From JBBDJB01 sp040880125 (lineage in GTDB: Bacteria; Planctomycetota; Planctomycetia; Pirellulales; JBBDJB01), in NCBI GenBank assembly GCA_040880125.1, contig JBBDJB010000013.1, positions 105,814-169,813 of the forward strand: 64,000 nucleotides of DNA, in the 5' to 3' direction. The position numbers and the translations under genes were made by a program. Position 1 is the first letter of the stretch, and each line of letters opens with the position of its first letter. The notes under the pieces were generated by a model. That model searched no databases. It was not told the origin of the DNA and was given only the letters and a program-made list of their open reading frames with translations. Positions 1 to 9,304 of the stretch are shown here, one piece after another.

Positions 1-1308
1 CCAGGGTTTGGGTGCGTACTGCGCGGCCTGATTGGCGGCTTCCACTCCGGCGCCGTGCAGCGTGAGAATCAGCCCCGGCTGAGCATCACCCGCCTCCTCC
101 GACTGCGCCGGCTGAACGCCGTAATATTGAACGCTGCCGTCGATCTGGCTGACGAAGGTGCGCCTGTGCAGCCCATCAGCCCGCCGAACCGGGATAGTAA
201 GCGTCTTGGTGTCGACAACGTTCGCCGCTGCATCATGGCCGGTGTCGGCGGAAACTTCGAGCGGTACTGTTTCGCCGTCTTGTCCACCCGTGCTAGCCGT
301 GCTGATTGCCGCGGAGCTGGCTCCCTGCACCAACTGCAATCGGACCTCGATCTGCTCAGCATCCTCCGGCGGAGCGCCTTCCCAGGAGAAGGCGGCCTTT
401 CGCGTGCTCAGCGGCGGTATGCCCGTGAGATCCGTTCGCGTGGGTGAGCCACCCTGCGGCGTCGCGATAAGTTCCACGCCATCGAGCGGCTGATCGGTGG
501 CGTTAACCACCAGCACGGCGCACCACCAAGGGCCCCGCTCGCCGACGATCACATCCGGCAGCGTCGTATCGGCCAGGTCGATCATCAGCGGCGATGCCGG
601 CTTCACAAGCCGTGCCTGCATCCGACCTCGGCCGCCGTGAAAAAGAAACTCATTGCGGCCGGCCTGAAGCTTCACCGGCAATCGCAGCCAACCGGTGTCG
701 TAAGGATCCCCGGTGCGCAGGCTGCCGTTGACGTACACGCCGCCATGCCCTCGCGGCTGGAAGATCATCACTCGCGCGGCCGGCGAGTCGAGCGTGGTGT
801 AAACGTAGCCGCCTCGTACACCGCGTCCGGAGAGCCAGCCGTCCTCGTCGGCGGTTGCCTTGCGCCACGTGCGGACCACGCTGTCGGACAGTTGCACTTG
901 TTGATCCGCCTCAGGCTTTTGGAAGGTGCCGCCCACCAATTGGACCTCGATCGGGTCCTGATGGATGGCCGTGCGGCCGGAACGATCCGCCGGCGGCAGC
1001 ACGAGAAACTCGCGCAACGTAATCTCGGCCGGCAGCTCGGGCGGAGACTCGGAATCCGCGGCCGGGTCGTCTTCGTCCTTGGCCAACGCAGTGGAAGCGT
1101 CGGGCTCGGGCGGACCGCCCAAGAGTGTGTCGACGGCGGGCGGCGACGGCGGCCCGCCCACCAGCGGCGCGGTCTCGTCTTGCCCGACGGCATCCCGGGC
1201 CGCACCCCCGACTGCTGGCACCAGTAGCGCCGTCAGGCAGAAGGCCCTGCCAAGAAAAAGAACTGTCCGTCGGACCCGATGATTTTGCCGCATTTTTGGC
1301 TCTCGCAT
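1..1308 (-). CDS. Secreted alpha/beta-hydrolase, prolyl-oligopeptidase-like (3' end outside window)
   Basis: The frame is open from an ATG at 1308 to the window edge, giving 436 residues without a stop; most of the catalytic domain lies outside. An in-frame ATG at 1293 (residue 6) is an equally possible start. Residues about 11-40 are Arg-rich then hydrophobic (VLFLGRAFCLTALLVPAVG), a signal peptide, followed by an acidic Pro-rich linker. About residues 80-330 form a beta-rich, non-catalytic-looking module containing GGVYVNGSLRTGDPYDTGW. The last visible residues read LILTLHGAGVEA, the strand plus HG(A/G) oxyanion-hole motif that opens alpha/beta-hydrolase domains of the prolyl oligopeptidase type. 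The catalytic Ser, Asp and His are not visible, so esterase or peptidase activity is inference. It diverges from the aminotransferase gene. Confidence 0.75.
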   Translation of the reverse strand, partial: MREPKMRQNHRVRRTVLFLGRAFCLTALLVPAVGGAARDAVGQDETAPLVGGPPSPPAVDTLLGGPPEPDASTALAKDEDDPAADSESPPELPAEITLREFLVLPPADRSGRTAIHQDPIEVQLVGGTFQKPEADQQVQLSDSVVRTWRKATADEDGWLSGRGVRGGYVYTTLDSPAARVMIFQPRGHGGVYVNGSLRTGDPYDTGWLRLPVKLQAGRNEFLFHGGRGRMQARLVKPASPLMIDLADTTLPDVIVGERGPWWCAVLVVNATDQPLDGVELIATPQGGSPTRTDLTGIPPLSTRKAAFSWEGAPPEDAEQIEVRLQLVQGASSAAISTASTGGQDGETVPLEVSADTGHDAAANVVDTKTLTIPVRRADGLHRRTFVSQIDGSVQYYGVQPAQSEEAGDAQPGLILTLHGAGVEAANQAAQYAPKPW

Positions 1309-1678
1309 AGCCTGTGGGGGAGTACGGCTCAGTCAGCGCCCAACAATTCGCTGCCCTGACCGCATACGAGCGTGAACTTCCCGTTCCGGCTCGCTGTCGT
1401 CCATTGTAACCCAGCGAGAGCCAGGCGTCCGCGAGGGGCATTTGTAGGGCGAGTGGGGTCTCGATAGGCCGCCGCAGTCGCCGTTGACCCTCATCCAAGG
1501 GGTCCAGTATGCTTGAGCCGCGCGCCGCCGGCCAGGCAGTCAAGTAGCGTCCACATCTGCGTACTATAGCGGTCGACCAAACAAGACTTCTCGATTCGAC
1601 TCATCCCGCCGGGTACGCATAAGCTCCGCCACTCTCCCCGATTTACACGAATTCAACCCCTGGCGCGTACAATTCCTC
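1309..1678. other. Divergent intergenic region
   Basis: This stretch separates the minus-strand hydrolase from the plus-strand aminotransferase and must hold both promoters. I see no convincing -35/-10 pair, repeat or RNA structure. Frames crossing it are shadows. Confidence 0.5.
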
Positions 1679-1705
1679 GTGACCAGTCATTCACTAGACC
1701 GGCCC

Positions 1706-2995
1706 ATGTCTGAGGACCTCGTCACCAGCGATCTGTTGCAGCTTAGCCAGCGTTCGCGCCAGGCAAGCGGTCAGCCGATCAGCACACTGATGGCCCAGGC
1801 GTTGGCCAACCCGGAACTGATCTCGCTGGCGGCTGGGTTCGTCGATCAAAAGTCGCTGCCGGCCGCCGCCACACAAGCCGCGCTGCAGTCGATCTTCGCC
1901 GATCCCCAGCGGGCACGCGCCGCTCTGCAATACGGCACGACGCCCGGCTTCGCCCCGCTGCGTGAGCAATTGCTCGCCCGGCTGCGAGCCGCCGACGGGC
2001 ATCCCGCGGCGGAAGAGTCGCTGACCATCGATCAGATCGTCGTCACCGCGGGCAGTAATCAGCTTCTGCACCTGGTGTGCGAAACGCTGATGGACCCGGG
2101 TGACATCGTGCTTTGCGCCGCACCGAGTTATTTCGTCTTCCTCGGCTTGCTCGCCAATCTCGGCGTCCGCTCCGTCGGAGTGGCGATGGACGCCGACGGC
2201 ATGATTCCGCAGGCCCTCGATGAATCGCTTGAGCGGCTGCACGCGTCGGGCGAGTTCAGCCGGGTAAAGGCCATCTATTGCACGAGCTATTACGACAACC
2301 CGTGCAGCGTGACGCTGTCGGCCGACCGCCGACCGGAGATTGTCCAGCTTGCCCGTAAGTGGTCGCTCGCTTCGCGGATTCACTTGATTGAAGATGCCGC
2401 CTACCGCGAACTGCGCTACGAAGGCGAGGATCTCCCCAGCATGCGGGCCTTCGACGAGACAGGCGAGTTCGTAATCCACGCCGGCACGTTTTCCAAGTCG
2501 TATTCGCCCGGCATCCGGGTCGGCTGGGGCGTACTGCCGCCCGACCTGGTCGAGCCGCTGTGCAATCAGAAGGGCAATCTCGACTTCGGTTCGCCCAACT
2601 TCGCCCAGCACCTGATGCACGCGGTGATCGACGAGGGGAACTTCGACGACCACGTCCGCACGCTGCGGGAAAGCTACCGCGTGAAACTTCGAGCGATGCT
2701 CCAGTCGGCCGATGCGCATCTGGCGAGCATCCCTGGCGTAAGCTGGTTGGCACCGCAGGGTGGCTTGTATCTGTGGCTTACGCTGCCCGAGGGCATCGAC
2801 ACAGGCCCGCGGGGAACGCTGTTCGACCGCGCCACGCGCGCGGGAGTGCTGTACGTTCCGGGCGAGTATTGCTTTCCCGCCGAGGGGCCGCGGCAGACCA
2901 ACACCATCCGGCTGAGCTTCGGTGTGCAGCCGGCCGAGAAAATTCGCCAGGGAATGGCAGCACTGGCCGAAGCGATCGGCCAGTCGATTCGATGA
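1706..2995 (+). CDS. PLP-dependent aminotransferase, class I/II (2-aminoadipate/MocR-like fold)
   Basis: A fold-type I aminotransferase of 429 residues from the ATG at 1706; an in-frame GTG at 1679 would add nine residues, and neither start has a clear Shine-Dalgarno sequence. Visible hallmarks are the N-terminal SLAAGFVDQKSLP stretch, TPGFAPLREQL, the TAGSNQLLHL cofactor-phosphate region, the DNPCSVTLS substrate loop, the LIEDAAYRELRY strand with the Asp that contacts the pyridine nitrogen, and FSKSYSPGIRVGW with the Schiff-base Lys about residue 263. The C-terminal Arg region (TIRLSFG) is present. The family transaminates amino acids such as 2-aminoadipate, kynurenine or aromatic and branched-chain substrates; the exact substrate cannot be read. 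There is no GntR DNA-binding domain, so this is an enzyme and not a MocR regulator. The permease gene follows after 21 bp, probably as an operon. Confidence 0.9.
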   Translation: MSEDLVTSDLLQLSQRSRQASGQPISTLMAQALANPELISLAAGFVDQKSLPAAATQAALQSIFADPQRARAALQYGTTPGFAPLREQLLARLRAADGHPAAEESLTIDQIVVTAGSNQLLHLVCETLMDPGDIVLCAAPSYFVFLGLLANLGVRSVGVAMDADGMIPQALDESLERLHASGEFSRVKAIYCTSYYDNPCSVTLSADRRPEIVQLARKWSLASRIHLIEDAAYRELRYEGEDLPSMRAFDETGEFVIHAGTFSKSYSPGIRVGWGVLPPDLVEPLCNQKGNLDFGSPNFAQHLMHAVIDEGNFDDHVRTLRESYRVKLRAMLQSADAHLASIPGVSWLAPQGGLYLWLTLPEGIDTGPRGTLFDRATRAGVLYVPGEYCFPAEGPRQTNTIRLSFGVQPAEKIRQGMAALAEAIGQSIR

Positions 2996-3016
2996 AGCAA
3001 AGGAAGGCACCGGCCC

Positions 3017-4147
3017 ATGCGGATCATCGACCGCTATCTTCTGCGGCAGTTCGTGCAATCGCTGTTGATCTGCTTTTGCAGTTTGACGGGCTTGTACATC
3101 GTGATCGACGCGTTTGCGAACCTCGATCAATTCATCGAGCACGCCGATCAGCAAGGCAGCCTGCTGGCAGTACTCGGTGACTTTTATGCCTATCAATCGC
3201 TGGCATTCTTCGACCGCACCAGCGGGATTCTCGCGCTGATCGCGGCGATGTTCACGCTGACCTGGATTCAGCGACACAATGAGCTGACCGCGCTTTTGGC
3301 CGCCGGCGTCCCCAAGCTGCGCGTCATCCGGCCGATTATCATCGCCGCATTGTGTGTCAGCCTCGTGGCAACCATTGCCCGGGAGTTGGTCATTCCGCAA
3401 GTGCGTCACAAGATTGCCCGTGATATCGATGACTTAAGTGGCGAGAGCGCGCAGCAGTTACAGCCCCGCTACGACAATCACACGGACATTCTGCTGGGCG
3501 GGGAAACGACGATTCGGCGCGGCAAGCGGATCAGCGCGCCGAGTTTTATGCTTCCCTATGGCCTGGACCAGTACGGCCGGCAGTTGTCGGCCGAGGAAGC
3601 GGTCTACCGCGAGGCGAATGAGGATCACCCGGCCGGTTACCTGCTACGCAAAGTGATCGAGCCCGAGAGCATCTGTCAGCAGCCAACGCTCCTCAAGGAC
3701 GAGAAACCCGTGATCATTACGCCCCCCGATGCACCTTGGCTGGAGCCCCAGGAGTGCTTCGTCGTCAGCGGCGTGAGTTTCGAAATGATCGAAGGCGGTG
3801 CCACCTGGCGAGATTTCTCGTCCACGGGCGAACTGATCCGCGGGCTGGCCAGTTCGGGCGTCGATTTCGGCGCCGATGTACGTGTCGCCGTGCACATGCG
3901 GTTTGTCCAGCCGCTGCTGGACTGTACGCTGCTGCTGCTCGGATTGCCGCTGGTGCTCAGCCGCGGGCGAAACGTTTTCGTCGCCATCGGACTGTGCGTT
4001 CTGGTGGGCGGCGGCTTCATGCTGGTGGTGCTCGCCTGCCAGGCCCTGGGCACCGGAAGCTGGATCAGTCCTGCACTGGCGGCCTGGATGCCGCTGATGA
4101 TCTTCGCCCCGCTGGCGATCGCCTTAGCCGACCCACTGCGCGACTGA
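3017..4147 (+). CDS. LptF/LptG (YjgP/YjgQ) family permease
   Basis: A 376-residue inner-membrane protein of the YjgP/YjgQ family. It opens with MRIIDRYLLRQFVQSLL, the typical family start, then has a transmembrane segment (LLICFCSLTGLYIVIDAFA), a second pair near residues 60-80 and 110-125, a soluble periplasmic beta-rich region about residues 135-285, and three C-terminal membrane helices. LptF and LptG are the membrane subunits of the LptBFG transporter that extracts lipopolysaccharide and passes it to LptC. Only one such gene is here and no lptB, so the partner subunit must be elsewhere. Which of the two it is cannot be decided from sequence alone. It starts 21 bp after the aminotransferase. 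Confidence 0.85.
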   Translation: MRIIDRYLLRQFVQSLLICFCSLTGLYIVIDAFANLDQFIEHADQQGSLLAVLGDFYAYQSLAFFDRTSGILALIAAMFTLTWIQRHNELTALLAAGVPKLRVIRPIIIAALCVSLVATIARELVIPQVRHKIARDIDDLSGESAQQLQPRYDNHTDILLGGETTIRRGKRISAPSFMLPYGLDQYGRQLSAEEAVYREANEDHPAGYLLRKVIEPESICQQPTLLKDEKPVIITPPDAPWLEPQECFVVSGVSFEMIEGGATWRDFSSTGELIRGLASSGVDFGADVRVAVHMRFVQPLLDCTLLLLGLPLVLSRGRNVFVAIGLCVLVGGGFMLVVLACQALGTGSWISPALAAWMPLMIFAPLAIALADPLRD

Positions 4148-4287
4148 GCGCACAGCGGACCCTGCTTGAATTAGAGCTCTCCCGGCAGCCCCTTGCATCG
4201 CTCCGCCATAGCCGACATGCTGGACGGCCCGCAGCGCGCCGGCTGGCGCAGGGCCACTTTCCAGTTCAATCTCGCGAGGAGCTTTTC

Positions 4288-4719
4288 ATGAAGGTCGCCA
4301 ACATTTCCACGAAAAGAGGCAACATCCGCCTGCAGCTTCACGACGACAAGACGCCCAAGACCTGCGCGAACTTCGAAAAGCTGGCGAGCGACGGCTTTTA
4401 CGACGGGCTGACCTTCCACCGCGTGATCGAGGACTTCATGGTCCAGGCCGGGTGTCCGCAGGGTACCGGTACCGGCGGCCCGGGATATACCTTCGAGGAC
4501 GAGTTCCACCGCGAGTTGAAGCACGACAGCCCGGGCGTCCTCTCGATGGCCAACGCCGGCCCCAACACGAATGGTTCGCAGTTTTTCATCACGCATATCG
4601 CCACCCCGTGGCTCGACGGCAAGCACTCCGTGTTCGGCCGCGTGATCGAGGGCCAGGACGTCGTGAACTCGATCGAGCAGGGCGACGTGATGGAAAAAGT
4701 CACCATCGACGAGCAGTAG
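4288..4719 (+). CDS. Peptidyl-prolyl cis-trans isomerase, cyclophilin type
   Basis: A compact single-domain cyclophilin of 143 residues. The start at 4288 follows a GAGGAG Shine-Dalgarno sequence at 4276-4281; a longer in-frame reading from 3736 only shadows the permease gene. Family motifs are clear: FHRVIEDFMVQAGCPQGTG with catalytic Arg and Gln, GVLSMANAGPNTNGSQFFIT, and WLDGKHSVFGRVIEG. Cyclophilins catalyse proline isomerisation during folding. No signal peptide is visible, so it should be cytoplasmic. The usual WLD-H active-site Trp and His are present, so an active enzyme is expected. It lies 140 bp after the permease gene and could have its own promoter. Confidence 0.95.
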   Translation: MKVANISTKRGNIRLQLHDDKTPKTCANFEKLASDGFYDGLTFHRVIEDFMVQAGCPQGTGTGGPGYTFEDEFHRELKHDSPGVLSMANAGPNTNGSQFFITHIATPWLDGKHSVFGRVIEGQDVVNSIEQGDVMEKVTIDEQ

Positions 4720-5019
4720 CGAGCGAGGCTCCTTATGGCGCAAGTGACGACAACCGGCTCAATGTGACGACACTCGCGACCGCGGCCGAACCGATTGGTT
4801 GCTCCAAATTTTCCCGGGTTCCGCAACTGCGGCGGACATCTCGTGCTGTCATTTCAGGGCCGTACGACGCAAGAAGCTGGGCTTTTTTCTCAAGTGCGAC
4901 AGTTTGGTCCCCGGTTTGCATATTGTCCTGGCACCGCACGGCAACCCGCTGGCGACGCCGCCTGACAAACTAGCACCGCGCTTGCATCACAGCGCGATCG
5001 CGTTGGAAGGGAGCACAAC
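4720..5019. other. Intergenic stretch
   Basis: Three hundred bases between the cyclophilin gene and the next coding region. I see no repeat, RNA gene or credible promoter pair; it presumably carries the promoter for the gene at 5020. Confidence 0.4.
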
Positions 5020-5628
5020 ATGCGCGCAACAATCCTGCTGGCGACTTTGACTTCGACGCTGGTACTGTTGGCATCGGCCCAGCCGGCGATGGCGGACCAT
5101 CAAGCGGTTCGGCACTTGCACGAACAGTATCGCCACCAGCGCGAAGCGCTGGACGACGCCTATCATGCCCAGCGCGATCAACTGCGTCATTGGCACGACC
5201 ACGAGCGAGAACACCTGGAGCACGAGCTGCGGACTGCGCGGCTGGGAACGCCGCACGGATTCCCGCGCGTTCATTTGGAGCGTGTTTTCCGCGAGCGACG
5301 CGAGGCGCTGCGGCTCGACTACAGTCATCAGCAGGGCGCGCTGCGCAATCGATGGCAGGCGCAGCGCGATCATCTGCAGCACACGTACCGGGCTGCGCGC
5401 CATCAGGCCCAGGCCGGTCATTACGTGCACCTTCCGCCGCCCGCCGGCATGTCGTTCGCGCCGGACTCGGTCCACGAGCCGGCGGCTCAACGGCCGCCGG
5501 TGCACTACTACGAGCCGGTGCCGCATCGCGAGACCATCCCGTCCCCCGAGCATATTGAGCACCGGCACGAGTTCCGCGACGCCCGCCGGCCCGTCCTGGA
5601 GACGATTCTCCGCGAGTTGCTCGATTGA
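5020..5628 (+). CDS. Secreted His/Arg-rich coiled-coil protein of unknown function
   Basis: I do not recognise a family. The 202-residue product begins MRATILLATLTSTLVLLASA, a clear signal peptide ending near the AMA|DH site. From there to about residue 130 it is a charged helix dominated by His, Arg, Gln and Glu, with repeats of the type RxQRDxLRxxH and HEREHLEHEL; this looks like a long amphipathic coiled coil with possible metal binding through the many histidines (inference). The remainder is Pro-rich and ends in a short helix, RPVLETILRELLD. GAAGGGAG lies about 12 nt before the ATG. It stands alone, and a palindromic repeat with a T-rich tail follows 15 bp after the stop. Confidence 0.65.
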   Translation: MRATILLATLTSTLVLLASAQPAMADHQAVRHLHEQYRHQREALDDAYHAQRDQLRHWHDHEREHLEHELRTARLGTPHGFPRVHLERVFRERREALRLDYSHQQGALRNRWQAQRDHLQHTYRAARHQAQAGHYVHLPPPAGMSFAPDSVHEPAAQRPPVHYYEPVPHRETIPSPEHIEHRHEFRDARRPVLETILRELLD

Positions 5629-5642
5629 GCGGCGCTCCACAA

Positions 5643-5681
5643 CTCCCTCTCCCCCGCGGGGAGAGGGCTGGGGAGAGGGGG
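5643..5681 (+). repeat. Type A palindromic repeat (CCCTCTCCC...GGGAGAGGG)
   Basis: CCCTCTCCC and GGGGAGAGGG form a hairpin, followed by a second half-site GGGGAGAGGGGG and GTTTTA. Related copies occur at 44288, 44389, 48792-49038 and 55592-55780. Directly after the stop at 5628 the hairpin could also act as a terminator. Confidence 0.85.
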
Positions 5682-5692
5682 TTTTAGTAAAC

Positions 5693-5716
5693 GCACAGAC
5701 AGGAATGTCAGTGCCA
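5693..5716 (+). repeat. Type B repeat (CACAGACAGGAATGTCTGTG family), one mismatch
   Basis: A copy with GTCAGTG in place of GTCTGTG of the short palindromic element found again at 48863, 48899 and 55680, each time next to type A repeats. Confidence 0.75.
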
Positions 5717-5909
5717 CGGCGCGTCCGGTGCGATCAGGTGGCCGACCGCCACCGGTAGAGAAATCTAACGGCGCACGCTTCACGGCATGGCGAAAGTTGC
5801 ACGGGACACCAGTCGTGCGATACTGTTGGGCTCCGACAGATGCGCCGTTGAACCGCCGTCTCGGAAAGCCGCTCAGCCCCACCCGCCGCAGAATCGATGA
5901 CTTCCCGCC

Positions 5910-8900
5910 ATGCCGACCCGCCATTTCCTCCCCACGGCGCGATTGCTGTGGAGCGCCCTCGTACTTCTCGTCCTTCATGCACCTCACGTGCAAGCCCAGT
6001 CGCAGCCGCTGGACTTCACCCGCATGGTGGCCCACTGGGCAGACTACGCCGACGACGGTTATTTGCCGTTCATCGAGGACGCGAAGCCGGAACTTGTGCA
6101 ACTTGGCTTCTATGGTGGCCATTTCTGGAGCCTCGCCCATACGCCGCACGGGGCTGGATATCCTGCCCACTTTCCGGTGCAGGGGCATGAGGCGTGCGGC
6201 CAATGGTTCGCGCAGCGAAACGCGGATCTGCAGAAGCGCGGAGCCAAGGTCATCGGGCACATCAACGTGAAATTCCTCGTGGGCGATCCCGAAAGTGAGG
6301 ACGGCCCGCGGGGGTTTTTCGACTTTTACGCCAATCACTGGGACGAGGCAACACTGGGATCGAAGCCGGTCGATGATCCGTTGTCACTGCTGGAGCGCGA
6401 TAAAAACGGCAAGCCCATCTCCAACTCGACGTACGGCATCGGCGGAATGCGCGAGTACTGGGCCTGCCTGAACAATCCCCAGTGGCGAGAGGTCCTCAAG
6501 CGCTGGGTCCGCGTCGGGATCGACCGCGGACTGGACGGCTTCATCGTCAACTACTTCTACCGGCACGACTGTCACTGCCCGCACTGTGTGGAGGGCTTTC
6601 GTCGGTACTTGGGTGAGCGGTTCTCCGACTCGCAGTTGCAGGAGCTGGGCATCGCCGATCTGGCGCAATTCCGCTTTGTCGAAATCGGATCCTGGCACGA
6701 TCCGCAGCAATCGACGCCGCTACGGCGCGAGGCGCTGCGGTTTTCTCAGATCGCAAACAAACGCGCGTTCGATGAAGTGTTCATCGAATATGGTCGCCGG
6801 CTGAAGCCGGGCCTCATTGTGGCGCAATGGAACCATCTAGGCGACTTCTCGCAGATCTCGGGCGACGAGCGGTGTCTGCTGCCGGCCAATCAGTGGTCCG
6901 CCGGCGAGGACTATCTATGGTACAGCACCGGCGACGCGGCCAATGCTACCGATCTGGCAAGCGGCAAGCTCGGCGAGGCCACATTGCAGGCGCGGTACGT
7001 CCGCGGAGCGTCAGGCAACAAGCCGTACACGCTGGGGAAATACGAACAGGTGCGGATTCGCGCGGCGATCGCCGAACTGGCGGCCAATGGCGGATGTCCG
7101 ATGGGGTTCTACACGAGCTTTGGCGACCCGGCTGCACGTGAGGTGATCGTCCGGTACTACCAGTTCCTGCACGCGGGCGCGCGGCTCTACCACCGCAATG
7201 AGTCGATGGCCGAGGTCGCGCTGCTGTTCCCCCGCAGCCACGTCCAGGCGGGAGACTTAAAACCGCTCGATCAATTCAAGCACATCGGCCGCCGCCTGCT
7301 GGACCAGCACGTGCTGTTCGACGTCGTGCCGGATGATATTTTTGCGGACGGAGACGCCGCCAAGTATCGGCTCGTCATCGATCCCGCAGAGGAATCGAGT
7401 GACATCGTCGATCTGCCCGAGGGGCTGAGTCGCTTCGACGCGCCGGCGACCACGCGGGTTTCCGCGTCTCGTCCCCACGAGCTGGACGAGCTTACCTTTC
7501 ACTTCGTCAACTACAACCGTCAGGAACCACCGGAGGGGGCGCAGGGAACTGGCATTCAAGACGAAAAGCCGGTTGTCACGCCCCGTTTCCCGATGGACAT
7601 TGCCCTGCCGCGCGGCCGGGCCGTCGAGCGCGTCGAGTTCCTTACGCCGGAGGAGAAGCTGCCGCAGGTGTTGCCCTATCAGCAGGGCGAGGGCCGCCTG
7701 AAAATGCAAGTTCCGCCCTTTCTTGTCTATGGCGTCCTGCGCGTGCATCTGGACGAAGCCACGCTGCCGGAGCCGCCGCCGCGGAAGCGCATAGCCGCCG
7801 TGGTTACGGAATACCGCCACAATTCGCACGCGGACATCATCGTCAGTCGGATGCTGCAAACCGATACGCTTGACGGCCGAGGTAAGGAGTCACCGCTGGA
7901 GTTGGTGTCGCTGTATGTCGACCAGCAACCGGATAGCGACACCAGCCGCATGCTGGCAGCCTCGCACGGATTTCGGCTCAGCGATACGATCGCCGACGCG
8001 CTAACCTTGGGTACGGACAAGTTGGCGGTCGACGGCGTCTTGCTCATCGCCGAACACGGAGACTATCCGCGCTCCGCGACCGGCAATATCCAATACCCCA
8101 AGCGTCGCTTTTGGGAGGAGATGCTCGGGGTCTTTCGCGACAGCGAGCGCGTCGTGCCGGTCTTCGTCGACAAGCATCTGTCCGATAACTGGGCGGACGC
8201 CAACATCATCTATCAGACGGCACGCGAGCTGAACGTCCCGCTGATGGCAGGTTCCTCGTTGCCGGTTAGCTGGCGACGGCCGGCCGCCGACGTGCGTCCG
8301 GAGGCGAAACTGAAAGAGATCGTTGCGATCACCTATCACACGACCGACGCCTACGGCTTTCACGCGCTGGAGTTTTCGCAGGCGCTGGCCGAGCAGCGCC
8401 AGGGAGGCGAGACCGGCATCGTCGAGGTACAGTCGCTGACTGACGATGCGGTGTGGAATGCATTCGAGCGGAATCAGTTCGACGTCGAGCTGTTCGACCA
8501 GGCGTGGAACCGGCTCACCCACCACGGCTGCCGGCGAGAAGAACTCGCGCAAGCGGTACCCCACCCGAAGCTGCTCAAGGTGCAGTATGCCGACGGTCTG
8601 CGGCTGCACGTACTCGAACTCACTGGCGCGGCCGGCGAATGGTCGGCCGCCTGGCAGTATGAGGATGGTGTTAGCGAGTCCACGCTCTTTTGGACGCAAG
8701 AAGGCCGCCCTGGCATGCACTTTACCTACCTGCTCAATGGGATTGAGCAGATGATGCTCACCGGCACGCCGACCTGGAACGTCGAGCGAACTTTGTTAAC
8801 CAGCGGTGCGCTGGACGCGTTGTTGACTTCGGAACTGCAAGGCAATCGAACCCGTCGGACGCCGCAACTGAACATCCAATACCGCCCGAGTTGGCAATGG

Positions 8901-8948
8901 CAGGAGCCGGCGTACCCTCCGCCCACGCGCCCCTGGTCCGAGCAGTAG
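5910..8948 (+). CDS. Large secreted glycoside-hydrolase-like protein fused to a C-terminal Rossmann-like domain
   Basis: A 1012-residue secreted protein. Residues 1-30 are a signal peptide (LLWSALVLLVLHAPHVQAQ). Residues about 35-480 look like a TIM-barrel glycoside hydrolase: strands such as LVQLGFYGGHFWSL, AKVIGHINVKFL and GLDGFIVNYFYRHDCHCPHC, the last typical of GH42-like and related putative hydrolases with a Cys-rich CxCPxC segment. Residues about 480-620 are a beta-rich linker domain. From about residue 625 a second unit begins (RIAAVVTEYRHNSHADI) with alternating strands and helices, resembling stand-alone planctomycete proteins of unknown function with a Gfo/Idh-like feel. No catalytic residue pair can be assigned with certainty. 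I infer a periplasmic or surface role in polysaccharide use. It is monocistronic, with 281 bp of repeat-containing DNA upstream. Confidence 0.75.
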   Translation: MPTRHFLPTARLLWSALVLLVLHAPHVQAQSQPLDFTRMVAHWADYADDGYLPFIEDAKPELVQLGFYGGHFWSLAHTPHGAGYPAHFPVQGHEACGQWFAQRNADLQKRGAKVIGHINVKFLVGDPESEDGPRGFFDFYANHWDEATLGSKPVDDPLSLLERDKNGKPISNSTYGIGGMREYWACLNNPQWREVLKRWVRVGIDRGLDGFIVNYFYRHDCHCPHCVEGFRRYLGERFSDSQLQELGIADLAQFRFVEIGSWHDPQQSTPLRREALRFSQIANKRAFDEVFIEYGRRLKPGLIVAQWNHLGDFSQISGDERCLLPANQWSAGEDYLWYSTGDAANATDLASGKLGEATLQARYVRGASGNKPYTLGKYEQVRIRAAIAELAANGGCPMGFYTSFGDPAAREVIVRYYQFLHAGARLYHRNESMAEVALLFPRSHVQAGDLKPLDQFKHIGRRLLDQHVLFDVVPDDIFADGDAAKYRLVIDPAEESSDIVDLPEGLSRFDAPATTRVSASRPHELDELTFHFVNYNRQEPPEGAQGTGIQDEKPVVTPRFPMDIALPRGRAVERVEFLTPEEKLPQVLPYQQGEGRLKMQVPPFLVYGVLRVHLDEATLPEPPPRKRIAAVVTEYRHNSHADIIVSRMLQTDTLDGRGKESPLELVSLYVDQQPDSDTSRMLAASHGFRLSDTIADALTLGTDKLAVDGVLLIAEHGDYPRSATGNIQYPKRRFWEEMLGVFRDSERVVPVFVDKHLSDNWADANIIYQTARELNVPLMAGSSLPVSWRRPAADVRPEAKLKEIVAITYHTTDAYGFHALEFSQALAEQRQGGETGIVEVQSLTDDAVWNAFERNQFDVELFDQAWNRLTHHGCRREELAQAVPHPKLLKVQYADGLRLHVLELTGAAGEWSAAWQYEDGVSESTLFWTQEGRPGMHFTYLLNGIEQMMLTGTPTWNVERTLLTSGALDALLTSELQGNRTRRTPQLNIQYRPSWQWQEPAYPPPTRPWSEQ

Positions 8949-9304
8949 CGCTTGCGGCCAAGGGCTATCGGTTCACTGCGAATGAATAAGTGTTCGCGAA
9001 GTCGCAGAGGCCAAACGCCCGGTGAAGACCGGAGCCCGGGAGAACCGAGTAAGGGCCCAGGCCAGTGCTAGAACTACTACTAATTTCCTAGCATTTCTCC
9101 GGGCTTAGCGCGCCTCTGTCGCCGATGAAATCGGCAATCGCCTTGGCGGAGAATGGACTTTTCCTGCGCCAATGATGATACTGGCACCGCAACTTTAGGT
9201 GGTGGCCGTACCGCAAATTCTTCAACGCGGTGCCGGCTGACAATTCGAGGATCATGCCGACTGGTCTGGACCTTCAGTGGTCTAGCCCGGCACAGGGGGT
9301 AGCG
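8949..9304. other. Intergenic region upstream of the giant surface protein
   Basis: 356 bp holding several small inverted repeats: CCGGT/ACCGG at about 9020-9034 and TGCTAG/CTAGCA at 9066-9093. There is no T-tract and no recognised riboswitch. It may carry a long 5' leader; nothing more can be supported. Confidence 0.4.

Noticed and set aside
1694..3409. A 571-codon minus-strand frame
   Set aside because: Antisense to the aminotransferase and permease genes, both of which have clear family motifs.
9001..9075. Cobalamin-riboswitch-like text (GGTGAAGACCGG ... GCCAGTG)
   Set aside because: Order and spacing of conserved boxes do not fit, and the downstream gene is a surface protein.
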